From assembly GCA_030835185.1 (NCBI GenBank), contig JAUQWL010000006.1, positions 1 through 34,375 on the forward strand: a stretch of 34,375 bases of DNA, written 5' to 3'. Source of the DNA: Solirubrobacterales bacterium. GTDB lineage: Bacteria > Actinomycetota > Thermoleophilia > Solirubrobacterales > 70-9. The first letter of the stretch is position 1; each line of letters opens with the position of its first letter. The notes below the pieces were generated by a model. It made no database searches, had not been told where the DNA came from, and was given only the letters and a program-made list of their open reading frames with translations. Made by a program: the position numbers and the translations under genes. Positions 7,797-14,680 of this stretch are shown here, piece after piece.

Positions 7797-9116
7797 GTGC
7801 GTCTGATCGTCCTCACGCTGATTGTCATGGCTGGACTGGGACTTCGTCTCGATGCCGCCTGGGAAGGGTCGGAGACGAACCTTCCCGATTCGGCTGCCTA
7901 CGAACGCATCGCCCGCGGCATCGAACAGCGCGGTGAGTTCGAGCAGGTCGGCCCCGGAATCCCGCCCGCAGCGCAACGGGCGGACAACTACTCCCCCGGG
8001 TTGCCGCTCCTGGTCGGCGGTCTTTTCGAGCTGACCGGAAGCGACGACGTCCGGATGGCGCGCCTCCTGCTGGCGGTGATCGGGGCGCTTTCCATCCCGT
8101 TGACCTACATGCTGGGAGTGCGGATCAGCGGTGCGACGGCCGGCCTCGCCGGCGCCGCCTTTCTCGCCTTCTACCCGACGCTGATCGACGATGCGGGCAT
8201 GCTGTTGACCGAACCCCTGGCCGGGACGTTGATCGTTGGCGCCGTCCTGCTCCTGCTGAATGCGAGAGACAGAGCGACCCTCGGCTCGTGGATCCCTCCC
8301 GGCCTGCTAATGGGACTGACCGCGATGGTCAGGCCTGAATACCTGGCGATCACGGCACTTCTGGGTACCGCGATCGTCGTCTCCGGACTGCGCCGGGGAG
8401 ACGCCCGGCCGGCATTCCGGGCGGCGGTGATGGTGCTCTCCGCCCTGCTGGTGATCGCGCCATGGACGGTTCGCAACCTCAGCGAGACCGGTCGGTTCGT
8501 GCCAATCTCGACCGGTGCCGGACAGACGGTCTTCTCCGGCAGCTACCTGCCATCGGGAGGAGACCCCCAGAAAGTGACGCCGTCGCTGCTGGATGAGGAT
8601 CCGGTGCTGGCTTCGATGGTCAGGAAGCGCACCGGAGCCGATCCTGCGGCGGCTCCACCCGACCTTGTGTTTCGCCTGATGGCCGACCGCAGGTACCCCG
8701 GCATGCCCACCGATCAGGCACTGACCCGCATGGGAGGTGAGCAGTATCTCGAGGAACTCCGCGCCGATCCGCTGGCCTTTTCCATCTTCCTGGCAACCAA
8801 AGCCCATCGCATCTGGTGGCGGGGTCGATCGGAGTTGACCGACCAAACCCCCGGCAAGGTCCTCCACTGGCTGATCGCGGCACTGTCGCTGGCCGGTCTG
8901 GCCGCTCTCGCACGCTCCAGACCATATGAGTTCCGCATCCTGGCTCTGTTCCTGGTCGGGGCCACTGCGCTCGGAGTGATCTTCGTCGCTTCGCCCCGGC
9001 GGGCACTGGCGCTCTGGCCGGTCGTCTCCTGCCTCAGCGGGGTCGGCCTGGCGATGGCAGCCCCGGTCCTTCCCGGCCGCCCGGAGAGCCGGGAAAACAC
9101 GGTTGCCATACCCTGA
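7797..9116 (+). CDS. GT-C family membrane glycosyltransferase (PMT/ArnT-like)
   Basis: Polytopic membrane protein of 439 aa with about nine or ten hydrophobic segments: a short N-terminal helix, a cluster across residues 70-240, then three near residues 355-430. A soluble loop lies at about residues 240-350. The first loop contains an acidic element (LPDSAAYERIARGI) followed by NYSPGLPLL, the layout of PMT/ArnT-type enzymes that use a polyprenyl-phosphate sugar. GLTAMVRPEYL and PWTVRNL are shared with the next gene. It would act in the cytoplasmic membrane, transferring a sugar to lipid, glycan or protein outside the cell. Substrate and product cannot be told from sequence. It is first in a three-gene plus-strand run ending in a GT2 enzyme that could supply the lipid-linked sugar. 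Confidence 0.75.
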   Translation: MRLIVLTLIVMAGLGLRLDAAWEGSETNLPDSAAYERIARGIEQRGEFEQVGPGIPPAAQRADNYSPGLPLLVGGLFELTGSDDVRMARLLLAVIGALSIPLTYMLGVRISGATAGLAGAAFLAFYPTLIDDAGMLLTEPLAGTLIVGAVLLLLNARDRATLGSWIPPGLLMGLTAMVRPEYLAITALLGTAIVVSGLRRGDARPAFRAAVMVLSALLVIAPWTVRNLSETGRFVPISTGAGQTVFSGSYLPSGGDPQKVTPSLLDEDPVLASMVRKRTGADPAAAPPDLVFRLMADRRYPGMPTDQALTRMGGEQYLEELRADPLAFSIFLATKAHRIWWRGRSELTDQTPGKVLHWLIAALSLAGLAALARSRPYEFRILALFLVGATALGVIFVASPRRALALWPVVSCLSGVGLAMAAPVLPGRPESRENTVAIP

Positions 9117-9125
9117 CCGGCTCTC

Positions 9126-10493
9126 ATGGGCTCGCCTGACAAAAGCGTGGGGGGCCGGCTGGTCGCGGCCGCGGACCGGCATGGCCGAAAGTCGCTGATC
9201 GTCCTCGTGCTGATTGTGGCCGTCGGATTCGGTTTGCGGATGGACCAGGTGATCAACCCCCTCGACGACCCCGGGGACGACGCTTTCGCATACCGCGCGC
9301 TGGCCGAGTCGCTGTACGAGGAGGGAAGCTACGGAGGGTCCGGATTCAAGACGCCCAGCGACTGGTCTCCGGGTGCCCCGTTGCTGTACGCCGGCGCTTA
9401 CTACCTCACAGGTGGAGTGAGGGACGGAGTCGCCCGGGGAGTGCAGGCGCTGCTCGGAACCGCCGCGATCCTGGTCATCTACCTGCTCACCCTCCGCCTC
9501 AGTTCGAGAAGGTCCGCTGCCCTGGTCGCGGCGGCGATGGTCGCGGTCTACCCGCCTTTCATCCATTCGACCGGGGCCCTGATGAGCGAGCCGCCCGCGA
9601 TCTTCACGCTGCCGGCGGCGATCCTCGCCCTGCTCTGGGCCGATTCGAACCGGTCGGGCTGGGCCTGGGCCCTCTCCGGACTGCTGTTCGGGCTCACTGC
9701 CCTGATCCGGCCCGAGTACCTCTTCGTCGCCCTGGCCTTCGCGGTACTGGTCCTGGTCCGGCGCGGGATGCAGGCCGGTCCCGGCCGGGCCCTGCTGACG
9801 ACGGCCGTTTTCCTCGCGGCTGTGCTGGTTCCGATCGTCCCCTGGACCGTCCACAACTATGTGCAGCTCGACCGGATCGTGCCGATCTCCACCGGTAGCG
9901 GCAAGGCCCTGTACGTCGGCACCTACCTGCCCGCCGATGGCGAGTACCAGAGGGTCAAGGCCGATCTTCACGAGCGTTTCACCGGTAAAACGCTCGAACC
10001 GGACTCCGACGCCCTTGACGAAGTGGATCCCGTCCCCCTCTTCGACGAAGTCGCTGAGCAGTACCCGGATCTGTCCCGCGACGCGGCCCTCGGCAGGGTC
10101 GGCCGGGAAAACCTCGACAGGTACCTGTCCGGAGATCCGATCGGCTACGCCGCAATGAGCCTGCGCAAGGTCTGGCGCATGTGGAGTTCGGGTGTGGGGG
10201 AAGCGATGTCGAGTACCCCCGGGAGGATCATCCAGACCGTTCTGGTCCTTGCCGGCATTGCCGGTCTGCTTGTACTCGCACGACTGAAGCGCTGGGAGGC
10301 ACTCGTCGTGGCCCTCCCGATCCTGACCGTCACAGCGATCGGGGCCGCCACTCTGGCACCCCCCAGGCGCAACGAGATCCTGATGACGCTGGTTCTGCCG
10401 CTCGCCGCAATAGCCTTCACCGAAGCGACGGCCCGACTCTGTCAGAAGACCGGACAGGCCGGCGAAGACCCGATGTCGCCGACCCGGGCATAA
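9126..10493 (+). CDS. GT-C family membrane glycosyltransferase, paralogue of the preceding gene
   Basis: Polytopic protein of 455 aa, clearly a tandem paralogue of its neighbour. Shared blocks in the same order are WSPGAPLLYAGAYYLTG (versus YSPGLPLLVGGLFELTG), GLTALIRPEYL, PWTVHNYVQLDRIVPISTGSGKALYVGTYLPADGE (versus PWTVRNLSETGRFVPISTGAG...SYLPSGGD) and APPRR near the end. The first loop has more acidic residues (NPLDDPGDDAFAYRALAE), a better match to the usual GT-C acidic motif than the first copy. About 20 N-terminal residues precede the first helix. It starts 9 bases after the previous stop, with no clear Shine-Dalgarno sequence. Probably a lipid-linked sugar transferase in the cytoplasmic membrane with unknown acceptor. 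Confidence 0.75.
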   Translation: MGSPDKSVGGRLVAAADRHGRKSLIVLVLIVAVGFGLRMDQVINPLDDPGDDAFAYRALAESLYEEGSYGGSGFKTPSDWSPGAPLLYAGAYYLTGGVRDGVARGVQALLGTAAILVIYLLTLRLSSRRSAALVAAAMVAVYPPFIHSTGALMSEPPAIFTLPAAILALLWADSNRSGWAWALSGLLFGLTALIRPEYLFVALAFAVLVLVRRGMQAGPGRALLTTAVFLAAVLVPIVPWTVHNYVQLDRIVPISTGSGKALYVGTYLPADGEYQRVKADLHERFTGKTLEPDSDALDEVDPVPLFDEVAEQYPDLSRDAALGRVGRENLDRYLSGDPIGYAAMSLRKVWRMWSSGVGEAMSSTPGRIIQTVLVLAGIAGLLVLARLKRWEALVVALPILTVTAIGAATLAPPRRNEILMTLVLPLAAIAFTEATARLCQKTGQAGEDPMSPTRA

Positions 10494-10518
10494 ACCACCG
10501 GAAACCCAGCCCACAGCA

Positions 10519-11583
10519 ATGACCATCGCCTCGATCCTGCCCGACCAGCTCACGACCCTTCGTGCAAGCGGCCTCCTCCTTGCCGCGCTGATAATCGCTT
10601 TCGCCGTGGTCAGGCGCCGCGAGCTGCGCAACGCGGACGTCCTGATCCTTCTGCTCACAGGTATCGGGCTGGCGATCGTTTCCGGAACCGAGCTCACGGA
10701 CCGGGTGCTCTCTGCGCTTTCGTTCGAGCGCGGCAACGGCGGGCGGATTCTCGGCCTGGCGGTGTTCGCCATCGTGTTCCTGTTCCTGATCTCGATCAGG
10801 GCGCTCTCGGTCGGCGGTCGCAATACGCGTCAGATTGCGGCCGTGCTCGAAGGTATCGCCTCCGAGCAGTTCCGCCTCGAAGGTCACCGCAAGCACTTCC
10901 GAAACCGGATCGCGGTACTGATTCCCGCCTTCAACGAAGCCGACAACATCGGCTACGTGCTGGAACAGGTGCCGGGGGAAGTCTGCGGGATTGCGACCGC
11001 GATCCTGGTGGTCGATGACGGCTCACGCGACGGCACCGAGGAAGTCGCGGACGCCCACGGAGCCGTGGTCGCCCGGCATGTAGTCAATCGCGGCGGCGGC
11101 GCAGCACTCCGGACCGGCTACCGGCTGATGGTCGACTCCGAGGCGGCGATCGTAGTCACGCTCGATGCCGACGGTCAGCACCTGCCGGCAGAGATGCCCG
11201 ACCTGGTCAAACCTGTCCTCGAGGGTCAGGTCGACGTGGCTCACGGGTCGCGGGTTCTCGGCCACGCCGACAAGAACCATTTCGCCAGAGAGCTCGGGAT
11301 CGTCTTCTTCAACCGCATGGTGTCGCTGATCACCCGGACCCATGTGACCGACTGTTCGAACGGTTACCGGGCGGTTCGGACATCGGTTCTCCCGCAGCTG
11401 GTGCTCAAACAGGAGCAGTTCCACACGTCTGAATTCATGATCGAGGCGATCAAGCGCGGCATACCGGCCCGGGAGGTCCCGGTAACGGTCGAGCAGCGAC
11501 TTCACGGGAGTTCGAAGAAACCGGCGGTCCTCCGGTACGGAGTCGGGTTCGCGAACGCGATCATGAGGACGTGGCTGCGCTGA
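10519..11583 (+). CDS. DUF2304-like membrane domain fused to a GT2 polyprenyl-phosphate glycosyltransferase
   Basis: A 354-aa protein in two parts. Residues 1-115 hold three hydrophobic helices in the pattern of the DUF2304 membrane family, ending in a basic stretch. From about residue 130 there is a GT-A fold, family 2 transferase of the dolichyl-phosphate mannose synthase type: VLIPAFNEADNIGYVL, VVDDGSRDGTEEVA, the DxD motif in VTLDADGQH, then DVAHGSRVL, DCSNGYRAV and VPVTVEQRLHGSS. Such enzymes make polyprenyl-phosphate sugars at the inner face of the membrane, which GT-C enzymes like the two upstream gene products then use. DUF2304 and GT2 are often separate adjacent genes; here they are one frame. 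The start ATG is 25 bases after the previous stop and no good ribosome site is seen. Confidence 0.8.
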   Translation: MTIASILPDQLTTLRASGLLLAALIIAFAVVRRRELRNADVLILLLTGIGLAIVSGTELTDRVLSALSFERGNGGRILGLAVFAIVFLFLISIRALSVGGRNTRQIAAVLEGIASEQFRLEGHRKHFRNRIAVLIPAFNEADNIGYVLEQVPGEVCGIATAILVVDDGSRDGTEEVADAHGAVVARHVVNRGGGAALRTGYRLMVDSEAAIVVTLDADGQHLPAEMPDLVKPVLEGQVDVAHGSRVLGHADKNHFARELGIVFFNRMVSLITRTHVTDCSNGYRAVRTSVLPQLVLKQEQFHTSEFMIEAIKRGIPAREVPVTVEQRLHGSSKKPAVLRYGVGFANAIMRTWLR

Positions 11584-11591
11584 AGCAGAAC

Positions 11592-11607
11592 CGGGCTGCT
11601 CAGCCCG
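11592..11607. terminator. Short GC hairpin between convergent genes
   Basis: CGGGCT-GCTC-AGCCCG forms a perfect 6-bp stem with a 4-base loop in the 33-base gap between the GT2 stop and the zinc-ribbon gene stop. There is no U-tract, so it is a weak, possibly bidirectional terminator candidate. Confidence 0.4.
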
Positions 11608-11616
11608 ACGACTGTG

Positions 11617-11922
11617 TCAGTTGTCGCCGGTCCAGCGCCGCTTCGGCGGCGGCATCCTCACCTCGGACGGATCCGGCAGGTAGAGCTCGGTGCCACAGCG
11701 CGGACAGACCTGGACGTAGAGCTTGACCGTATTGCCGCAGGAAGGGCATCGACGCTCCGGTTCGGTCCGCTCGTTCCGGGTCATGATCGCCGCCGCCAGC
11801 CCGAAACCGGGCAGCACGGTGCCGATCGCAAGCCACAGGAAGAACGAGCCTCCCTTGGACTTTCCGACCAGGGCGGTGGCGATCCCGAATGTCACCGCCA
11901 CGAAAACGAACTCGTAGCCCAC
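11617..11922 (-). CDS. Small membrane protein with C-terminal zinc ribbon
   Basis: A 101-aa protein of unknown function. Residues 1-47 contain two hydrophobic segments (FVFVAVTFGIATALVG and FFLWLAIGTVLPGFGLAAAIM). Residues 58-80 form a zinc ribbon with two CxxC knuckles (CPSC and CPRC), followed by a basic, proline-rich tail. The GTG start lies 3 bases after the ndh stop, so it is almost certainly cotranscribed with the type II NADH dehydrogenase and may be translationally coupled. Its role might be metal or redox linked, but nothing in the sequence shows this. A long antisense frame covers it; the two CxxC pairs and hydrophobic pattern support this strand. Confidence 0.7.
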   Translation of the reverse strand: MGYEFVFVAVTFGIATALVGKSKGGSFFLWLAIGTVLPGFGLAAAIMTRNERTEPERRCPSCGNTVKLYVQVCPRCGTELYLPDPSEVRMPPPKRRWTGDN

Positions 11923-11925
11923 CGT

Positions 11926-13239
11926 TTACCCCGACGGCCGGTGCGAGCCGCCGTGCTCGTACTTCTCGGGGCTGAGCACACCCGGCCTTCCGATCGAACC
12001 CACCTCCGAGAGATCACGACGGAAGGGCAGGCTCGCAGTCCAGTCGATGACCGCTCTCACCTTGCGGGAAAAGCTCGGGATCTGGCTCATGTGGTAGGTC
12101 CTGGCCATCCACCAGGCGGGAAACCCACGGAATTTCAGGTTGCCGACCTTGCCGACCGCCTTGTAGCGGCCGAGGTTCACGAACGACGCACTGTCCCTGT
12201 ATTCGAATGTCTCCGACGTGCCGATGCCAAACGCGGCGGCGATGTTGTTCGCCACGACCGGCGCCTGGCGTACCGCGTGCTGAGCGGTCGGCGGGCAGAA
12301 ACCGCCGTTGGGGCTGGGAACGGCGGCGGCATCTCCGAGTGCCCACACGCCCGGCAACCCTTCGACCCCCATCGAACTGTCGACCACCACCCGTCCGCGC
12401 TCGTCCAGAGGGACGCTGAGCCGCTTCAGACTCGGATGCGGTACCACTCCGGCCGTCCAGACGACCGTCTGCGCGGGGATGACCTCGCCGGTGGAGATCT
12501 CGGCCGAATCGGCTTCGACCTTGCTCAGAGTTGTGTTCAGACGGACGTCGATCCCGCGCCCGCGAAGTTCACGCAAGGCGTAATCAGCCAGGTCGGAATC
12601 GATCTCCGGCATCACCCGTCCGGCTGCCTCGATCAGCATCCAGCGCATTCCGTGCAGCCTTGCCCGCGGGTAGTCGCTCATCGCGTCGGCTGCGAAATCC
12701 TGAAGTTCGGCCAGGGCTTCGAGTCCGGCGTAGCCGCCACCGACGAATACGAAGCCGAGCAACTGATCACGCAAGGCGTCATCGTCGGTGGCGTTGGCCA
12801 CCTCCAGACACTCGATCACGTGGTTTCGCAGATAGATCGCGTCGGCGAGGCTCTTGAACCCGACTGCGTGCTCACTCAGACCGGGCACCGGAAGGAACCT
12901 CGAAATCGATCCGGGAGCCAGGACCAGGTGGTCATACCCGACCGTTTCGCTCTGGCCGTCGTGATCGCGGATCTCCACGCTTTTCGCCACCGGGTCATGC
13001 GAGGAGACCACGCCGAGTTTGAGGTTCGCACGGTGGATGATTTCCCTGAGCGGGGTGACCACGTGGCGGGGTTCGAGCGTACCTGCCGCCGCTTCCGGGA
13101 GGAAGGGCGTGTAGAGCATGAAGTTGACGTCGTTGACGAGAATCAGTCTGGCCGACTGCTTCGGGAGCAGGCGCTCCAGATTCCGGACCACGTTGGCTCC
13201 GGCGAATCCTCCTCCTGCGATTACGACGTTCCATGCCAT
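11926..13239 (-). CDS. ndh: Type II NADH:quinone oxidoreductase (NDH-2)
   Basis: Single-subunit, non-proton-pumping flavoprotein (437 aa) that passes electrons from NADH to the membrane quinone, here presumably menaquinone, whose synthesis genes are in the same window. It has the FAD dinucleotide fold GGGFAGANVVRNLE (residues 9-14 core), the NAD fold FVFVGGGYAGLEALAEL near residue 166, the FAD-contacting WALGDAAAVP, and the NDH-2 quinone-site motif PPTAQHAVRQA. The C-terminal region (FPAWWMARTYHMSQIPSFSRKVRAVIDW) is the amphipathic membrane anchor typical of the family. The ATG is preceded by TATACT at 7 bases, with an operator-like inverted repeat just upstream. The gene is divergent from the protease gene and followed by the zinc-ribbon gene. 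Confidence 0.93.
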   Translation of the reverse strand: MAWNVVIAGGGFAGANVVRNLERLLPKQSARLILVNDVNFMLYTPFLPEAAAGTLEPRHVVTPLREIIHRANLKLGVVSSHDPVAKSVEIRDHDGQSETVGYDHLVLAPGSISRFLPVPGLSEHAVGFKSLADAIYLRNHVIECLEVANATDDDALRDQLLGFVFVGGGYAGLEALAELQDFAADAMSDYPRARLHGMRWMLIEAAGRVMPEIDSDLADYALRELRGRGIDVRLNTTLSKVEADSAEISTGEVIPAQTVVWTAGVVPHPSLKRLSVPLDERGRVVVDSSMGVEGLPGVWALGDAAAVPSPNGGFCPPTAQHAVRQAPVVANNIAAAFGIGTSETFEYRDSASFVNLGRYKAVGKVGNLKFRGFPAWWMARTYHMSQIPSFSRKVRAVIDWTASLPFRRDLSEVGSIGRPGVLSPEKYEHGGSHRPSG

Positions 13240-13246
13240 CCGAACG

Positions 13247-13252
13247 AGTATA
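13247..13252 (-). promoter_or_regulatory. Leaderless -10 box for ndh
   Basis: On the minus strand TATACT is followed by 7 bases (CGTTCGG) and the ndh ATG, which places the transcription start at the start codon. A GTGACA hexamer 15 bases upstream is a poor -35 candidate. Confidence 0.6.
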
Positions 13253-13255
13253 TGC

Positions 13256-13276
13256 CTTGTAACAAAGTGTCACGAG
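13256..13276. promoter_or_regulatory. Operator-like inverted repeat in the ndh promoter
   Basis: CTTGTAAC-AAAGT-GTCACGAG: the arms are complementary at 6 of 8 positions (CTYGTRAC type). The element sits immediately upstream of the ndh -10 box, between ndh and the divergent protease gene, where a repressor would block ndh. The half-sites resemble the TTGTGA/TCACAA arms of Rex redox-regulator sites, but the spacing is about one base too long, so the identity of the regulator is a guess. Confidence 0.4.
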
Positions 13277-13299
13277 GGGTTACCAGGCACCCTGTGGCG

Positions 13300-13305
13300 T
13301 ACGAT
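13300..13305 (+). promoter_or_regulatory. Leaderless -10 box for the protease gene
   Basis: TACGAT followed by 6 bases and ATG 13312. This supports ATG 13312 over the in-frame GTG 13294, which lies upstream of the box and would not be in such a transcript. Confidence 0.45.
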
Positions 13306-13311
13306 GCGCCG

Positions 13312-14619
13312 ATGGAGTATTCGGGCAAGGGCCTGGCGGAACGCGGGGCCCCGGCGCGGGCCAGGTCGACCGCGGCGTACCTCACGGTCGCCTGTACGGC
13401 CGCGGTTGGGGTGCTGCTGCTTCTCCCCGCGACTCCCGCCGCCCGGGCCGGCGGGGACGGCACCGGTAGCAGGCCACCGGATCGGGCAGTGGTCGGGGCT
13501 CCCATTGCTGACGAGCCCGCGGACATCGCGCAGTTCTGGACGCAACAGCGGATGCTGGACGCCAGGCCCGCCGAAACGCCGACTCCGCCCGAAGCGGCCT
13601 TTGACATTCAACCCCCCGGTTCGACCTGGACATCGACAGCACGGGCTGCAGCCGGGGAGAGCTACTTCTTCCCCACCGGAATCGAGAGCTTCCCGCTTCG
13701 GGTTCACGGCAAGATCTTCTTCCTCGTCGGCGATCAGGCTTTCGTCTGCTCCGGGACCGTGGTCGATTCCAGGGGCGGCAATGTGGTCTTCACGGCCGGC
13801 CACTGCGTTTTCGACCGGGAGAACGGCCAGTACGTCGATCGACTTGCCTTCGTACCCGCCTACCGGGACGGGGATGCGCCACTCGGGATCTGGCCGGCGA
13901 CCGCCGTCTTCACCCCCAGCCGATACGCCGAACAGGGACAGCTCAGCCACGACCTGGGTGCCGTGATTCTGGCGGAGAGGATTCAGCAGACTCTCGGCGC
14001 CAGGAAGATCGCCTTCAATCTCGACCCGTCAGGGCGTTCCTTCAGGATCCTCGGCTACCCGGCCCAACCCGCTCCTCCCTTCGACGGCGAGCGCATGGCC
14101 GGTTGCGATTCAGAGGTGATCGGCCGGGATCCCGGGCACGGCAGGCCTTCCACGCTCGCGGTCGCACCGTGCCTGATGGGAGAGGGCGCAAGCGGCGGCG
14201 GCTGGATAACCGGTGGCGAGTACCTCAACTCGGTGATGAGCTACACGTACTGCCGGGAAGACACGCAGGATCTCTGCGGGACCGTCTTCGGACCGTACTT
14301 CGGCTCCCAGGCCGTCGATCTCTATACCTTCCCGGCAGTCGGCGGATCGGTCACTCCGACGATCCGGCTCAGGTCGGCGCCGCCGCGTCGCATCAACCGC
14401 AGGTGGGCGAAATTCAGGTTCGGCGGTTCCGGCAGCACGCCACTCAGCTTCCGCTGCAGGCTCGACGGCCGCTCACCTTTCAGGTGTGGAAAGAAGACGA
14501 CCCTCAAGCGCCTGCGCGAGAGCAGGCACGTCTTGCGGATCTACTCGATCGACCAGACCGACAGGCGCAGCAAGCGGACCGTCAAGCGAAGCTTCCGGGT
14601 GGTGCCCCGGGGCCGCTGA
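13312..14619 (+). CDS. Secreted trypsin-like serine protease with C-terminal Cys-containing module
   Basis: The real gene is the 3' third of a 1001-aa open frame; I place the start at ATG 13312 (435 aa). Residues about 31-50 are a hydrophobic signal/anchor segment (YLTVACTAAVGVLLLLPATPAARA). The S1-type triad is readable: His164 in VFTAGHCVFD, Asp214 in SHDLGAVIL, Ser294 in GEGASGGGWI. FVCSGTVV upstream of the His is the usual Cys pairing region. The last 75 residues (RRINRRWAKFRFGGSGSTPLSFRCRLDG...FRCGKKTTLKRLRESRHVLRIYSIDQTD) form a beta-rich module with two cysteines. I know it as a recurrent element of secreted proteins in this actinobacterial group, usually a binding or stalk domain. It is probably exported or membrane-anchored; the substrate is unknown. 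Confidence 0.82.
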   Translation: MEYSGKGLAERGAPARARSTAAYLTVACTAAVGVLLLLPATPAARAGGDGTGSRPPDRAVVGAPIADEPADIAQFWTQQRMLDARPAETPTPPEAAFDIQPPGSTWTSTARAAAGESYFFPTGIESFPLRVHGKIFFLVGDQAFVCSGTVVDSRGGNVVFTAGHCVFDRENGQYVDRLAFVPAYRDGDAPLGIWPATAVFTPSRYAEQGQLSHDLGAVILAERIQQTLGARKIAFNLDPSGRSFRILGYPAQPAPPFDGERMAGCDSEVIGRDPGHGRPSTLAVAPCLMGEGASGGGWITGGEYLNSVMSYTYCREDTQDLCGTVFGPYFGSQAVDLYTFPAVGGSVTPTIRLRSAPPRRINRRWAKFRFGGSGSTPLSFRCRLDGRSPFRCGKKTTLKRLRESRHVLRIYSIDQTDRRSKRTVKRSFRVVPRGR

Positions 14620-14662
14620 GTCACCCTCCCGGTGCGTTCCGGTCGATGCCGCTGAGTCACCC
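14612..14662 (+). repeat. 15-bp direct repeat, 36-bp period, spanning the protease stop
   Basis: GCCGCTGAGTCACCC occurs at 14612-14626 and again at 14648-14662, exactly 36 bases apart, with partial similarity continuing on both sides. The first copy contains the protease stop codon; the second carries an in-frame TGA. It looks like a small tandem duplication of the gene end. Confidence 0.75.
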
Positions 14663-14680
14663 GCCCTGCCCCGGCCCTGG

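Noticed and set aside
8307-10823. 838-aa minus-strand ORF
   Set aside because: Antisense to the two GT-C genes. Its composition is Arg/Gly/Gln/Asp-rich with no domain; a typical GC-rich shadow frame.
11614-13311. Upstream two thirds of the 1001-aa plus-strand ORF 11614-14619
   Set aside because: It lies antisense to ndh and the zinc-ribbon gene, which have clear motifs, and has no recognisable domain. Only the part from ATG 13312 is a gene.
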